From Annona cherimola (Eukaryota; Streptophyta; Magnoliopsida; Magnoliales; Annonaceae), in NCBI GenBank assembly GCA_030490835.1, contig CM059972.1, positions 48,897,452 through 48,961,451 of the forward strand: a stretch of 64,000 bases of DNA, written 5' to 3'. The position numbers and the translations under genes were made by a program. The notes beneath the pieces are model-generated. The model was not told the origin of the DNA. It made no database searches and saw nothing but the letters and a program-made list of their open reading frames with translations. Below, piece after piece: positions 45,919 through 57,480 of this stretch; the first letter of the stretch is position 1, and every line of letters starts with the position of its first letter.

Positions 45919-47780
45919 ATGGCATCCCAATCTACTTCCGTTCCCGCTTTTGCTGAGGGCCAATCATTTACTAGGCCACCATTGTTTGATGGGAACAATT
46001 TCGGTTATTGGAAGTTACGTATGAGCAACTCATTATGGCTACCGATATGGACTCTTGGATTGCAATTCAAGATGGTGTAACTTTGCCAATTGATGAAAGA
46101 GCTTCCAAATGGACCGAAGAGGAAGTAAGAACCGTCAAGAGCAATGCTAAGGCTATGAACTCTTTATTTTGTGCTCTTACGGCTTCTGAATATGATAGAG
46201 TATCCTCTTGCCTAACCGCTAAAGAAATATGAGATACTTTAACATCAATTTATGAAGGAACTTCTCAAGTCCAAGGGACTAGGAGAAATATTCTGATAGG
46301 AGAGTTGGAAAGCTTTAGAATGCTAGAAACAGAAAATATTTCTGAAATGTTTGCTAGATTTTCTAAGATTACTAACGCCTTAAAAGGTCTTGGAAAGGCT
46401 ATATCCGAATCCGAACAGGTCATGAAGATACTAAGAGCTCTACCGGAATCTTGGACTCCAAAGATTACGGCGATTGAAGAAGCCAAAGACCTAAATATAC
46501 TAAAGCTAGAAGATCTAATTAGCTCATTAATGTCACATGAGCTAATTAAGAAAAGAAACGAAGACAATCACAAAGGGAAGAAAGCAATTGCATTAAAAGC
46601 GGCACACAACTCAGAAGAGTCTACCTCCTCTTCTCAAAATGACAATGAAGATATTGCACTTCTCACTCGCAAATTCCGAAAATTTGTGAGAAAAGAAAGG
46701 AACTTCAAGGACTTCAAAGAAAGAACACGAAGAGAGAAGAAGAAGGAGCCAACAAAGTGTTACAAATGCGGCGGGATAGGACACATACAAGCTCAATATC
46801 CTACGCTGGAAGAGAAATCAAAGGAGTATCAAGAGAGGAAGGAAGGACATGAAGGCAGAAAATACCAAAGGCCAAAGGGAAGAGGCATGTACGTCAATGA
46901 AGAGACTTCATCAACAAGCAGCTCCTCAACCGACGAATTTGAGGCGGCAAATTGTGCTAGAATTTGCTGCATGGCACGGATCGAACAAGAAGAAGATCTG
47001 TTATGTTTGAACACAACGGAAGTTTGGGAAGAACAAACCATCTCAACAAGATGCACGAGCAATGAAGAGGTAACTTCCAAACCTTGCTATTCTCAATCAA
47101 ATTATTCTTCTTTTCGAGAATGCCTCAAATGTGCTGAGTTAGAAGAACTACAAATTGCTTATGATTCATTATATGAGGAAATCAAAAAGCTAGGAAACAA
47201 GTTGTCATTGAAGAGACAACAATGTAACTTCGTTATTATTGAAAATGGAAAACTAGCTGAAAAATCAACAAAACTGAAAGAAGAAAATGAATCATTGTTG
47301 GAAGAGATAGAAAAAATGAAAAAGGAGAACGAATCATTAAATGAATCATTAGCAAAGTTCTCTAATCCCGGAGAAAATGTGAAGATGTTTTTGAACATGA
47401 CTGCTCAAACAAATAAAAGAGGCCTTGGATATTATACTTTTGAGCAAAAAGAAAGAATGTGCCAATATTTGTGAAATATCAAACCAAAACTGCACCTATA
47501 TACAAGCCACAAAGGAAAAATGTTATGTGGACTAGAAGGCCAACATTTGAACCAAAATATACTTGGAAGCCTACTCCTAGATTATCAATGGCTTGCAATT
47601 TCTGCAACAAAATGGGTCATAAAGCCTATAAATGTAACTTTAAGAAACTACATGACTATGGTGCAAAATTAGTTTGGGTTCCAAGGAATACAAGATTTGG
47701 GCTTTCTAAATTAGAGCAACAAAGATTGAATAATATTACTAACCCAAATGGACCCATAAAATGGGTACCAAAGAGATGAG
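45919..47780 (+). pseudogene. gag: Copia I gag (nucleocapsid polyprotein), frameshifted
   Basis: The ATG at 45919 opens MASQSTSVPAFAEG and PPLFDGNNFGYWK, the N-terminal signature of plant copia Gag. A one-base shift at about 46020 moves to the frame with ATDMDSWIAIQDG. TGA at 46230 replaces a Trp codon (KEI-stop-DTL). The frame is open again from 46305 to 47474 with a UBN2-like capsid part, a CCHC knuckle at 46758-46799 whose last Cys is Tyr (CYKCGGIGHIQAQY), a Ser/Glu-rich linker, and a coiled coil (YEEIKKLGNKLSLKRQQ). After another shift near 47455, a second, intact knuckle CNFCNKMGHKAYKC lies at 47594-47635, then GPIKWVPKR and TGA at 47777. Gag forms the virus-like particle and binds the RNA. 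Two knuckles and the long coiled coil match long-gag copia lineages (Tork/SIRE-like); lineage not proven. Confidence 0.88.
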
Positions 47781-47801
47781 ATTTATTCCTTTATTTTTCA
47801 G

Positions 47802-47933
47802 ATTTGTTTCAAGGCAAAGGCAAACAATGTATGGTTCATGGACAGCGGTTGTTCAAGGCATATGACCGGAGAAAGAAGTTTATTTCACAAACTTAAGCCT
47901 TGCAACGATGGAACGGTTGCCTTTGGCAAATAA
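47802..47933 (+). pseudogene. Copia I protease segment
   Basis: The frame reads ICFKAKANNVWFMDSGCSRH and continues MTGERSLFHKLK. The DSG at 47841-47849 is the active-site motif of the retrotransposon aspartic protease that cleaves Gag-Pol. An extra A in GGCAAATAATGAG (about 47930) ends this frame at TAA 47931, and the polyprotein continues in the frame used by integrase. It lies 22 bases after the gag stop, behind a pyrimidine-rich TTTATTTTTCAG. Confidence 0.88.
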
Positions 47934-49149
47934 TGAGAAAGGTAAAATCAAAGGTAAAGGAAATATTTATAGTATTTCAAATGCATGCAGGGAAGATGTT
48001 TTGTTTGTTGAAGGACTCAAGCATAACCTAATGAGCATTAGTCAATTATGTGACAAAGGATACAAGGTTGTGTTTGAATCATCTATATGTAATGTATTTG
48101 ATGGAGAACATATCATGTTTAGTGGAAAAAGACATGGAAATGTATATTTGGTTTCACTTGATGAATTAGATGGTCAATGTCTAATGGCCATTGATAATGA
48201 TCCATGGGTTTGGCATAAAAGGCTTGGACATATAAACATGGGAAATATAAAGACCCTATGGAAGAAGAGTTTGGTAGAAGGCTTGCCAAAGTTGAAATAT
48301 GACAAAGACAAAATTTGCAAGGCATGTCAATTATCTAAACAACCTAAGATGCCTTTCTCTACCAAAAAGGAAATATCCACCACTAGGCCACTTGAATTGC
48401 TACACATGGATCTATATGGGCCATCCGATATTTTAACCATTGGTAGAAAGAAATATGTATTTGTTATTGTTGATGATTTTTCAAGATTCACATGGATAAT
48501 TCTCTTAGCTAGCAAAGATGAAGCCTTCTCTATGTTTTCAACTTTTGTAAATTTGGTGCAAAATGAAAAACAAAGTACTATTACGACTATAAGAAGTGAT
48601 CATGGTGGTGAATTTGAAAAAAAACGATTCATAGAATTTTGTAATGAAAAAGGAATTCATCACACATTTTCTGCACCAAGAACTCCACAACAAAATGGAG
48701 TAGTTGAAAGGAAAAACAGAACTATACAAGAGATGGCTAGAACAATGCTAAATGAGAGCAAATTATCCAAGAAATTTTGGGGTGAAGCTGTAAGTACAGC
48801 TTGTCATGTTTTGAATCGAGTTACCATTAGAGCAATCTTGAAAAAGACCCCATATGAGCTATGGAAAGGAAGAGAACTAAATATCTCTTATTTTCATGCT
48901 TTTGGATGCACATGCTATGTTTTGAACAATGGAAAAACCAACTTGGGAAAACTAGATGCTAAAAGTGATGAGGCAATATTCCTTGGGTACTCATCAAATA
49001 GCAAAGCATATAGAGTATTCAATAAACGAAACCAAGTGGTAGAAGAATCCATACATGTTGTTTTTGATGAAACTAACCCATGTTTCAAAAGAAAAGATGA
49101 TTTAAGTGATGCAGATGATATAGCAGCAATCTTGAAAAATTGCATATGA
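47908..49149 (+). pseudogene. Copia I protease C-terminus and integrase
   Basis: The frame runs from NNEKGKIKGKGNIYS (end of protease) through LMSISQLCDKGYKV to the integrase. The GAG-pre-integrase zinc module has WHKRLGHINMG and CKACQ (HHCC). The catalytic triad is D at 48409 (HMDLYGP), D at 48598 (RSDHGGEF) and E at 48706 (NGVVERKNRT); the last two are separated by 35 residues, the canonical D,D-35-E. The C-terminal part keeps AFGCTCYVL, FLGYSSNSKAYRVFN and ESIHVVFDE. The domains look intact and carry no stop over 413 codons. The frame ends at TGA 49147 through a one-base shift relative to RT. Integrase inserts the cDNA in the nucleus. Confidence 0.93.
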
Positions 49150-50861
49150 AAAAGCAAGAAGATTTCATGGAGGAAAGGGTAAGTGAAGGTAATAATTCCT
49201 ACAAATCTCCAACTGATTTAAAATTCAAACATGCCCATCCAATTGAACAAGTTGTAGGGAATGTATATGAAGGTGTAAAAACTAGAAGGTCAAAGCAAAA
49301 TGTTTGTGGACAATATGCCTTTGTATCCAAGATTGAACCATCCAATATTGATCAAGCTCTTAATGATGAAAACTGGATTATAGCAATGCAAGAAGAGCTA
49401 AATCAATTTGAAAGAAACCAAGTTTGGCACCTTGTTCCTAGACCAAACGATTGTATTGTTATTGGCACCAAGTGGGTCTTTAGGAACAAATTAGATGAAA
49501 GTGGACTTGTAGTGAGAAACAAAGCTAGACTTGTGGCAAAAGGATACTCACAAGAAGAAGGAATAGACTTTGAAGAATCCTATGCCCCGGTTGCTAGATT
49601 GGAAGCAATTCGCATCTTACTAGCTTTTGCATCTCACATGAACTTTAAATTATTTCAAATGGATGTTAAAAGTGCATTTTTGAATGGATATATAAATGAA
49701 GAGGTGTATATAGAACAACCACCTGGATTTGAGGAAAAAGATCAATCTAAATTTGTATACAAGTTAACCAAAGCATTATATGGATTAAAACAAGCTCCAA
49801 GGGCTTGGTATGATAGATTAAGCAAATTTCTGATTGATCATGATTTTCAAAAAGGAAAGGTAGACACCACTTTGTTTATCAAGTATAAAGAAAAGGATAT
49901 TTTGATCATTCAAATTTATGTTGATGATATCATTTTTGGTGCTACTAATGAGACTCTTTGTCAAGAATTTTCTGAGCTTATGCAGAAAGAATTTGAGATG
50001 AGCATGATGGGAGAGTTAAATTTCTTCCTTGGATTGCAAATCAAGCAATTAAATGAAGGAATCTTCATTAACCAGTCCAAGTATATCAAAGAAATGCTGA
50101 AGAAGTTTGGCATGGAAAATAGCAAAGGAGCAAACACGCCAATGAGCTCAACAATCAAAATCGACAAAGATAAAAAAGGGAAATTGATTGATTTGAAATT
50201 GTATAGAAGCATGATACTTTCTTTATTGTATTTAACTGCTTCTAGGCCTGATATATTGTTTAGTGTGTGTATGTGCTCTAGATTTCAATCATGTCCAAAA
50301 GAATCACACTTGGTAGTTGTGAAAAGAATTTTCAGATACCTGGTTGACACTACCAATATAGGACTTTGGTATCCAAAGGGCTCTAATTTTGATCTAATCG
50401 GCTACTTGGATGCGGATTTTGCCGGTTACAAAGTAAATAGAAAAAGCACAAGTGGAACATGTTAATTCCTTGGGAACATGTTGGTTTCATGGTTTTCAAG
50501 AAAACAAACTAGTGTTGCTCTATCTACGGCGGAAGCCGAATACATTGCCGCCGGGAGCTGTTGTGCCCAATTACTTTGGATGAAACAGTAACTTAGGGAC
50601 TATGGCATGGATTATAAAGATATACCCATTAAATGTGATAGTACTAGTGCCATATGTTTAACTAAAAATCCAGTCTTGCATTCTAGGACCAAACATATAG
50701 ACCTTAGACACCATTTCATTAGAGAACATGTAGAAAATAATGACATATGTTTGGTATATGTAAGAACAGAGGATCAAGTTGCAGACATATTTACAAAGCC
50801 CCTAGCAAAAGAAGCATTTTATAAGATTAGAAATGACATGGGAATGATTGAATTAACTTAG
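49140..50861 (+). pseudogene. Copia I reverse transcriptase and RNase H, two nonsense codons
   Basis: One frame carries the linker, RT and RNase H. RT begins near [16 protein letters not shown], with [49 protein letters not shown] and the catalytic YVDD at 49917-49928. RNase H begins at [22 protein letters not shown] at 50463 stands where CAA or a similar codon is expected before FLGNMLVSWFSRKQ, and a second TAA at 50589 follows LLWMKQ. After these the frame is intact through STAEAEYIAA, DSTSAICLTKNPVLHSRTKH and VADIFTKPLAKEAF to the normal stop TAG region at 50859-50861. Both nonsense codons are compatible with C-to-T changes. The protein makes cDNA and removes the RNA template. Confidence 0.93.
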
Positions 50862-51146
50862 CATAAACTTAAGGGGAGCACCTGTTTAGGGGGAGCAAAC
50901 CCACCTATCTCTTTACCCTCTAACTTTTTGATATATTGACAAAAAGGGGGAGACGAGTAGGATTTGAGGGGGAGAAGAGTAGGATATGATTGGGGAGAAG
51001 AGTAGGATATGTTTGTTGAATGTTTTTATTGACAGTTTGCATGAGCATATGTATGATAACACTTCAAATACAAACTTATCGTATTTTTAAGTAATTGAAA
51101 GGTATACACTCAAATCGGTTTTGTCAATCATCAAAAAGGTGGAGAT
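50862..51146 (+). promoter_or_regulatory. Copia I 3' untranslated region with purine-rich tracts and polypurine tract
   Basis: Several G-runs occur (AAGGGGAGCACC, TTAGGGGGAGC, AAAAAGGGGGAGACGAG, GAGGGGGAGAAG), and the last one, CATCAAAAAGGTGGAGAT (about 51129-51146), abuts the 3' LTR. This last tract is the likely plus-strand primer. The earlier GGGGGAG copies resemble extra polypurine tracts, as seen in long copia elements. Confidence 0.75.
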
Positions 51147-52799
51147 TATTGGAAATATGTGGAAAACTAGCTAAATCTATGTTTTGATGATTAACAAATC
51201 AATTTGAGTAAGTCTTGGCTACTAACACGTTTGTGGAAATGTTTAAGGCATATACATTTGAAGAAAATAAAGCATGGAAGGCCAAGTCGTTCTCCAAGTC
51301 GACCCCAAGATTGACTTCAAGAAACCAAATCTGTCCAGAGTTGAAAATGGGAGAAGAACAAGTGAAGTCGCAGGCCAAGTCGACTCCACTTGCGATTTGG
51401 GAAGCCAAGTTGCAAACGAAGTCGACTCCAGCATCGACTTCAGTCGGGAAAAATCACTCCAGAGCTGAATTTGGGATGGAAGAATGTCGAAGTCGCAAAC
51501 GAAGTCGACTCCAGTTGCGACTTGGGCGAAGTCGCGGACGAAGTCGACCCCAAGTGCGACTTGAGTTTTTCTAAGATCAAAGATGCAGTTTCAAGAATCA
51601 ACTTGAATGTTTTCAATACCTAATCAAAGGTGCAAGATCAACTTAAATCTCTCAAGTTCAAGGCAAAGCTCCAAGCTTATCTCAAGATGAAGAAAGTCAT
51701 GATATGACAACCAATCCAAGTTCAAGATACCAAGAAGATTCAAATCTCATGGATTCAAGGATTGCAAAACTCGGAGCAAATGAAAACAAGAAGACTCAAT
51801 GATCCAAGATATGGAAAATGCAAAGGAATTGAAGGAATGGAGAAGCCTAAGCAAAACAAAGCAATCTCCAAAGTCTTCAAGTTCATCAAAGCCAACTGAC
51901 AAGGTGAAGTCGCACCCGAAGTCGACTTCACCTGCGACTTGGGTAAAGTCTATACCCAAGTCGACCCGACCTGGAACTTGAGGTTGCGACGGAGAGGCGA
52001 AGTCGCACCCAAAGTCGACTCCATCTGCGACTTGGGCGAAGTCGCATCCGAAGTCGACTCCGCATGCGACTTGGGTCACAACGGTAGGAATTTATTCGAA
52101 CGTTGGCGCATTAAATGCGCGCCACCTACCTTTTAACGTTCGGATTCCCTCCAAAATTATAAAAGGCATTAATGGTGGACGAGGAAAGTAGCTGAGAATC
52201 ATTAAGTGTGCTTAACTCCTATATTCAAGAGCTCTAAAGAGATCAAGCCATTCAAAGAGGAAGAACTTTGCTTCAAATTGTAAGAGCTACATTTCTGAAT
52301 CTTCAAAGTCTACATTACGAGTTCTTCTCTGCGCCAAATTGCTTCTACACATCTGTAAAGTGTAGACTCCTTTTGTTATTTCATTTTGTTGTATTGAACT
52401 TGATTTAGTTTGAGGAACTAAGATCAAGTGTAAGCAAAGTAGTGTGTGATTGGAGTGGAACTCATCACCTACTTGTGCTGTGTTGTGTTGAAGCCCCCTA
52501 GAGCTGGAATCTAGAAGAGAGCAGTGACTCTAATTGTATTTGAAGAATACAATAGTGGAACCCAAGTCACAAGGAGTGTGAGCTTGGAAGAGTGGAGTAG
52601 GGAGGTTGCCCGAACCACTATAAAAATCTTGTGTGCTTGATTTATATTTCTGCTCTCTACATTATATTGCTTTCCATTTCGTTTCTTCATTAAGGGGACT
52701 AGATTAATCCGGGGTAAAGTTTCTGTTTAAGTTATAAAATTTTAAATACCCAATTCACCCCTCCCCTCTTGGGTAATTGCCATCAACTCGGGACCAACA
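51147..52799 (+). repeat. 3' LTR of copia I (1653 bp)
   Basis: TATTGGAAATATG...CGGGACCAACA; the first dinucleotide is TA where the 5' LTR has TG. Followed by the ATCAA target duplication. It carries one extra GCGGACGAAGTC unit at about 51534 compared with the 5' LTR. TATA box at 52158-52165. Confidence 0.96.
52158..52165 (+). promoter_or_regulatory. TATA box of copia I 3' LTR
   Basis: TATAAAAGGCATT, same context as 45229; could direct read-out transcription into the G4 LTR. Confidence 0.7.
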
Positions 52800-55132
52800 A
52801 TCAATATGTTGGCATGACTTTTCATAAAAACTCATAAACATTCATTATTTCAAAACATTATAGGAATGACTACCCTTAAATACATTTCATAAATACTTGA
52901 GAATAAAACATATTTTCAAAAGGGTTTGCTTGCTTACCTTCTCAGTCCGTGTCCTCAACCTTCTCCTTTCCTCTTCCTATACAAGGAAATTGAATATTTT
53001 ATCCATCTATTCCATGTCTTAGATTGCTTTCCATGCTTTATGATCACATATTACCTCATTTTTATAGAGGTTATCCCTCTATAAATACTTGGTCATTACC
53101 TCCTTATATGGATTTTTATCCATACACCTTATAAAAATAAATCTTAATTTTTCCCAAAATCACGTTGTTCACTGTTCATAGTTACTGTTTATGATTACTG
53201 TAGCAGGTCTAGTGTTCATCCGAGGTTACTGTTCACAGCGTGTTGGTTACTATTCATGGGTTACAAAAATTGACATTTTTTCCAAAAATAAAAAATACCA
53301 TGACATAGCTCTTAGTTTGTATATCATGAAAAAATTCATAAATTTTGAATTTATCATCATTAACTTGGCTAATTAAATCATTTTCTCCATATACTAAAAT
53401 TCAACATAATTTCACTTAAGCATAATCCTTAAATCCAAAAATTATGAAATTAATATGTCATTATTTCAACATCATAATTATCATAAAAATTCATCCCAAA
53501 TCATCATTTAGCAATATTGGAGCATTATTTGCATATTTTATACATGATTTTCCCGAATGTTCTATCTTCGCTCCAAATTTTTTATGTTTAGGCATAATTC
53601 CATTTGGGCATTATAACTATACTTATTTTCTCATGCTTAGGCATTATCTAAGTATGATATTACCCCACTTAACACTCAAAAAAATTTGGGTAGAATCCCC
53701 TTACCTCAAGTGGAGAATTCTCTTCCTACTTGGTTCTTTCTCTCTCTTTCCTTCTCTCCTTCTTTCTCTAAAGGCCAAAAACGTGTTTGGGGGTGGGAAT
53801 GCTTGAATTTTTCAAGCTTGGAAGCTGGGTTTGGTGTGCCTTGGTCGTTCACCCCATGCCCCTATTTATACCCTTCCATTTTCTACTAAATTGTAATTTA
53901 CCCCCTCTTGCGAGAGGTATTTATTTCTAAATATTTTTTCTAGGAAATATCCCAGCAATTTCCACCATGGCATTGAGCCTTGTGCCAGCCCCTATTTTCA
54001 ACCATTTCTGCTAATTATTTATGGGTTTTGTTTTTTTTATGAAAAATCATTTTTTATTCCAAATTAATCTCAACCATTCATCGCATGATAAGCTTTAATC
54101 TTAACCATTGATTTTTACTCCAACTCATAGGTACTGTTCACGTCCAATATTCCCTCCGACTTGTTGCTGATTTTCATTTAATGAAAATGCCTTTTAATTA
54201 ATTAAAATTATCAAAATCAAATCTTTAATTAATGAAAAAGCACAAGTGCTTTTTTGATCCTTAAATCACATTCAATCTTGACCCTTAATTCATGATTTTT
54301 AATCAATCTTGGACCATTTATCATGTCTATCATCATATTTTGGTCATCCATAAAAAAATTCATCTCAATCTGACGTCCGGATTGCAAGATATGAATTTTT
54401 CTTCATTTTCTTCACAAAAATCCATGAAAATCCAAAAATTATTATTTTAATCCAAAAAGCACTTTTGTCCTTTAGTGAGAAGCTTCCTTTTTTGTCTTTT
54501 ATGATTAAGTTAATCCAAGGTGATTAACTTAACATATTCCTTAATCCTACATTTACTATTCATGTGCACTATTCATCCGAATTAACATTCCATAATTAGC
54601 AATTTAATCCTCTAATTCCACATATTTCAAAATATCATCAATATATTTCATATAAAGATTAATACATTACCTAGGGTTTATAACTCTCGGGTTTCATACA
54701 CGTTCCTAAAATTGGGGTTTCACAAATTTACTTCTCATTATTTAAGGAGCTTCAAGGGAACGTGAATGTAGTTAGAGAAATAGTGAATGTGCTCAACTTC
54801 CAGTCTCCTTTGCATTTAAGTGTTCTACAAAGAGTTTGAAGAAGAACTGTGCTTATAAACCGCTGAAAGCTGCCTTGCTCAATCATCTATTGCTTCTACA
54901 AGTTCTTCTAAGTGCTGGAAACTGCCTACATGAATCTGTAAAGTGTAGATCTTTCTTTTGTTGATTATTTATTTTTCCCACTTGGTTTGATATTGGAAAT
55001 CGAAACCAAGTGAAGGCAAAATAGTGTTGTGACTGGAGTAAGACTCGTCACCTACTTGTGCTGAATTTGTACAAGCCCCTTAGAGCTGGAATCTAAAAGA
55101 GACCTGCTGCTCTAGCTGTATTGAAATATAAT

Positions 55133-55796
55133 AGTGAAGCAATTAGAGGAACTACAACAAGTATATGATTTATTGTATGATGAGATAAAGAAACTGGGAA
55201 ACAAATTCACAATAAAGAAAACACAATGTGATTCAATAATTATTGTAAATGGAAAACTTGCTGAAAAGGTTGACCACCTAATGAATGAAAAGAATACTTT
55301 AACAAATGAGGTGGAAAGACTAAAGAAAGACAATGAGTCATTAAATGAATCATTAGCAAAGTTCTCTAATCCAGGGAAAAGTGTCAAAATGTTCCTAAAT
55401 ATGACCACCTAGAACAACGAAAGAGGACTTGGCTATTTCATATTTGAGAAAGGAGAATGTAGCAAATCTAATGCTCCAAGGACTATCAAAAACCGAACAA
55501 AGCCCATCTATACTAAACCAAAAATGAATCATGTTGCTTGGACAAAGAGACCAATTTGGGAACCATCCACTATATGGATTTCCACTCCAAGACTTCCGGG
55601 AGCATGTAACTTTTGTAACAAAATGGGCCTTAAGATTTATCAGTGTAAAATAAAAAAATTGTAGAACTATATACATTGTGCAAAATTGGTTTGGGTACCA
55701 AAGAGCATTGGATTTATGCCCTCCAAAATAGAACAATGTAGACTCCAATGGCTCACTAACCCAAATGGACTCATAAAATGGGTACCAAAGAGATAA
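55133..55796 (+). pseudogene. gag: Copia II gag, 3' half, degenerate
   Basis: Begins abruptly inside the coiled-coil part (KQLEELQQVYDLLYDEIKKL), fused to LTR sequence. A TAG at 55410 replaces the Gln codon in the MTxQxNKRGLGY segment. The next frame keeps GACNFCNKMGLKIYQCKIKK, the second zinc knuckle with its His lost (GHK to GLK), and ends LIKWVPKR with TAA at about 55793, the same place as the gag stop of copia I. It lacks the capsid part and the first knuckle. Confidence 0.85.
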
Positions 55797-55820
55797 GCTC
55801 TACATGTGTTTGTTTTATAG

Positions 55821-57480
55821 GTATATCGTAAAGCAAAGGCCAATAAAATGTGGTTCATGGATAGTGGCTGCTCAAGACAAATGACGGGAGAAAGAGGATT
55901 GTTCCATAAGATTAAATCACGAAGTGAAGGAACAGTTACATTTGGAAATAACGAAAAAGGTATAATTAAAGGTAAAGGAAATGTGTATGAAAATTCAAAT
56001 GCATTTATTAAGGATGTACTATTTGTTAAGGGACTCAAATACAACTTAATGAGCATTAGTCAACTGTATGATAAAGGCTATAAAGTTATATTTGAATCCT
56101 CTATATGCAATATTTTTTATGATGATCACATAGTCTTTAGTGGCAAAAGACATGTACATGTATATTTGGTTTGTCTTGATGAACTTGATGGAAAATTTCT
56201 TATAGCCATTGAAAATGAACCATGGATATGATATAAAAAGCTTGGACATATAAATATGTCAAATATTAAGACTTTGTGGGAAAAGAGTCTAGTGGAAGGA
56301 TTGCCACAGTTTAAATATGACAAAGACAAAATATGCAAACATATCAATTATCCAAGCAACCCAAAATGTCATTTTTCACCAAGAAAGAAATTTCAACAAC
56401 TAGGCCACTTGAACTACTACATATGGATCTTTATGGGCCATCGGAAATTTTAACTATTGGTGAAAAAAGTATGTATTTGTCATAGTTGATGATTTTTCAA
56501 GATTTATATGGATAATACTCTTAGCTAGAAAAGATGAAGCCTTTTCCATGTTTATCACATTTTCAAATTTAGTGCAAAATGAAAAGCAAAACATAAACAT
56601 ATCCATTAGAAGTGATCATGGTGGCGAATTTGAAAATAAACAGTTTATAGAATTTTGCAATGAGAAAGGAATTCACCACACATTTTATGCACCAAGAACT
56701 CCCTAACAAAATGGGGTAGTTGAAAGAAAAATAGAACAATATAAGAGATGGCTAAAACAATGCTAAATTAGAGTAAACTATCCAACATATTTTGGGATGA
56801 AGCTGTAAGTACAGCATGTCATCTACTTAATCGAGTTACCATAAGAGCAATCTTGAAAAAGACCCCATATGAACTATGGAAGGGAAGCCAACCAAATATT
56901 TCATATTTCCATTCTTTTGGATGTACTTGCTATGTGTTGAATAATGGAAAATCAAACTTGGGAAAGTTAGATTCAAAAAGTGATGAGACAATATTTTTTA
57001 GTTATTCATAAAATAGCAAAACATATAGAGCTTTTAACAAAAGAAATCAAATAATAGAAGAATCAATACATATTGTATTTGATGAATTTAACCCAAATCC
57101 CGAAAAGGAGGATGAGCTAAGTGATGCAGATGAAGCATTACAAAATTTAGAAAGGGACCCCATATGAACTATGGAAGGGAAGAGAACTAAATATTTCATA
57201 TTTCCATGCTTTTGGATGTACTTGCTATGTGTTGAATAATAGAAAATCAAACTTGGGAAAGTTAGATGCCAAAAGTGATGACACAATATTTTTTGGTTAT
57301 TCATCAATAAAGCATATAGAGTTTTTAATAAAAGAAATCAAATAGTAGAAGAATCAATACATGTTGTATTTGATGAATTTAACCCAAATCCCAAAAAGGA
57401 GTATGAGCTAAGTGATGCAGATGAAGCATTAAAGAATTCAGAAAGGGAACAGCTAGAACAACAAGGAGAACCCGAAACAA
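55821..57480 (+). pseudogene. Copia II protease and integrase, degenerate, with internal tandem duplication
   Basis: The protease reads KMWFMDSGCSRQMTGERGLF in a frame that opens directly after TAG 55818. TGA at 56229 replaces Trp/His-region sequence (NEPWI-stop), where the integrase zinc module KLGHINMSNIKTLWEKS follows; the CKACQ pair has decayed. The core keeps SDHGGEFENK and a mutated APRTP-stop-QNGVVE. From 56861 a 295-bp segment (TPYELWKG... to the region before RT) occurs twice in tandem (second copy from 57156). Frameshifts are frequent, so no active enzyme. Confidence 0.85.

Larger units (their letters stand above)
43209..54724 (-). repeat. Reverse gypsy solo LTR, family G4, carrying copia I (parts 43209-44230 and 52805-54724)
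   Basis: Plus strand TGTGGCACCCCGAACC...GGGGTTTCACA. AATTT at 43204-43208 is repeated at 54725-54729, so both ends are firm and it is a complete solo LTR in the copia II 5' LTR. Without the insert it is about 2.94 kb. Closely related to 58710-61729. It contains the conserved block at about 43800-43890, the terminal block at 43260-43300, and many ACTGTTCA/ACTATTCA motifs at 53165-53260. A minus-strand TATA (TATAAATAGGG) lies at about 53862-53872. Confidence 0.93.
42243..55132 (+). repeat. 5' LTR of copia II, interrupted (parts 42243-43208 and 54730-55132) and truncated
   Basis: Starts TGTTTGAATTCAAGG, with CCATGTTTTGATGATTAAC near the start as in other copia LTRs here. The GTCGAC array is at 42380-42695 and 42960-43135, and the TTCGAACGTTGGCGCATTTA block at 43157. 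After the reverse gypsy LTR it resumes at 54730 and stops at about 55132 inside the AATAGTG motif, where it is fused directly to gag sequence. The last ~250 bp of the LTR, the primer site and the 5' half of gag are therefore deleted. A TTTAG precedes it; no partner is visible. Confidence 0.85.
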
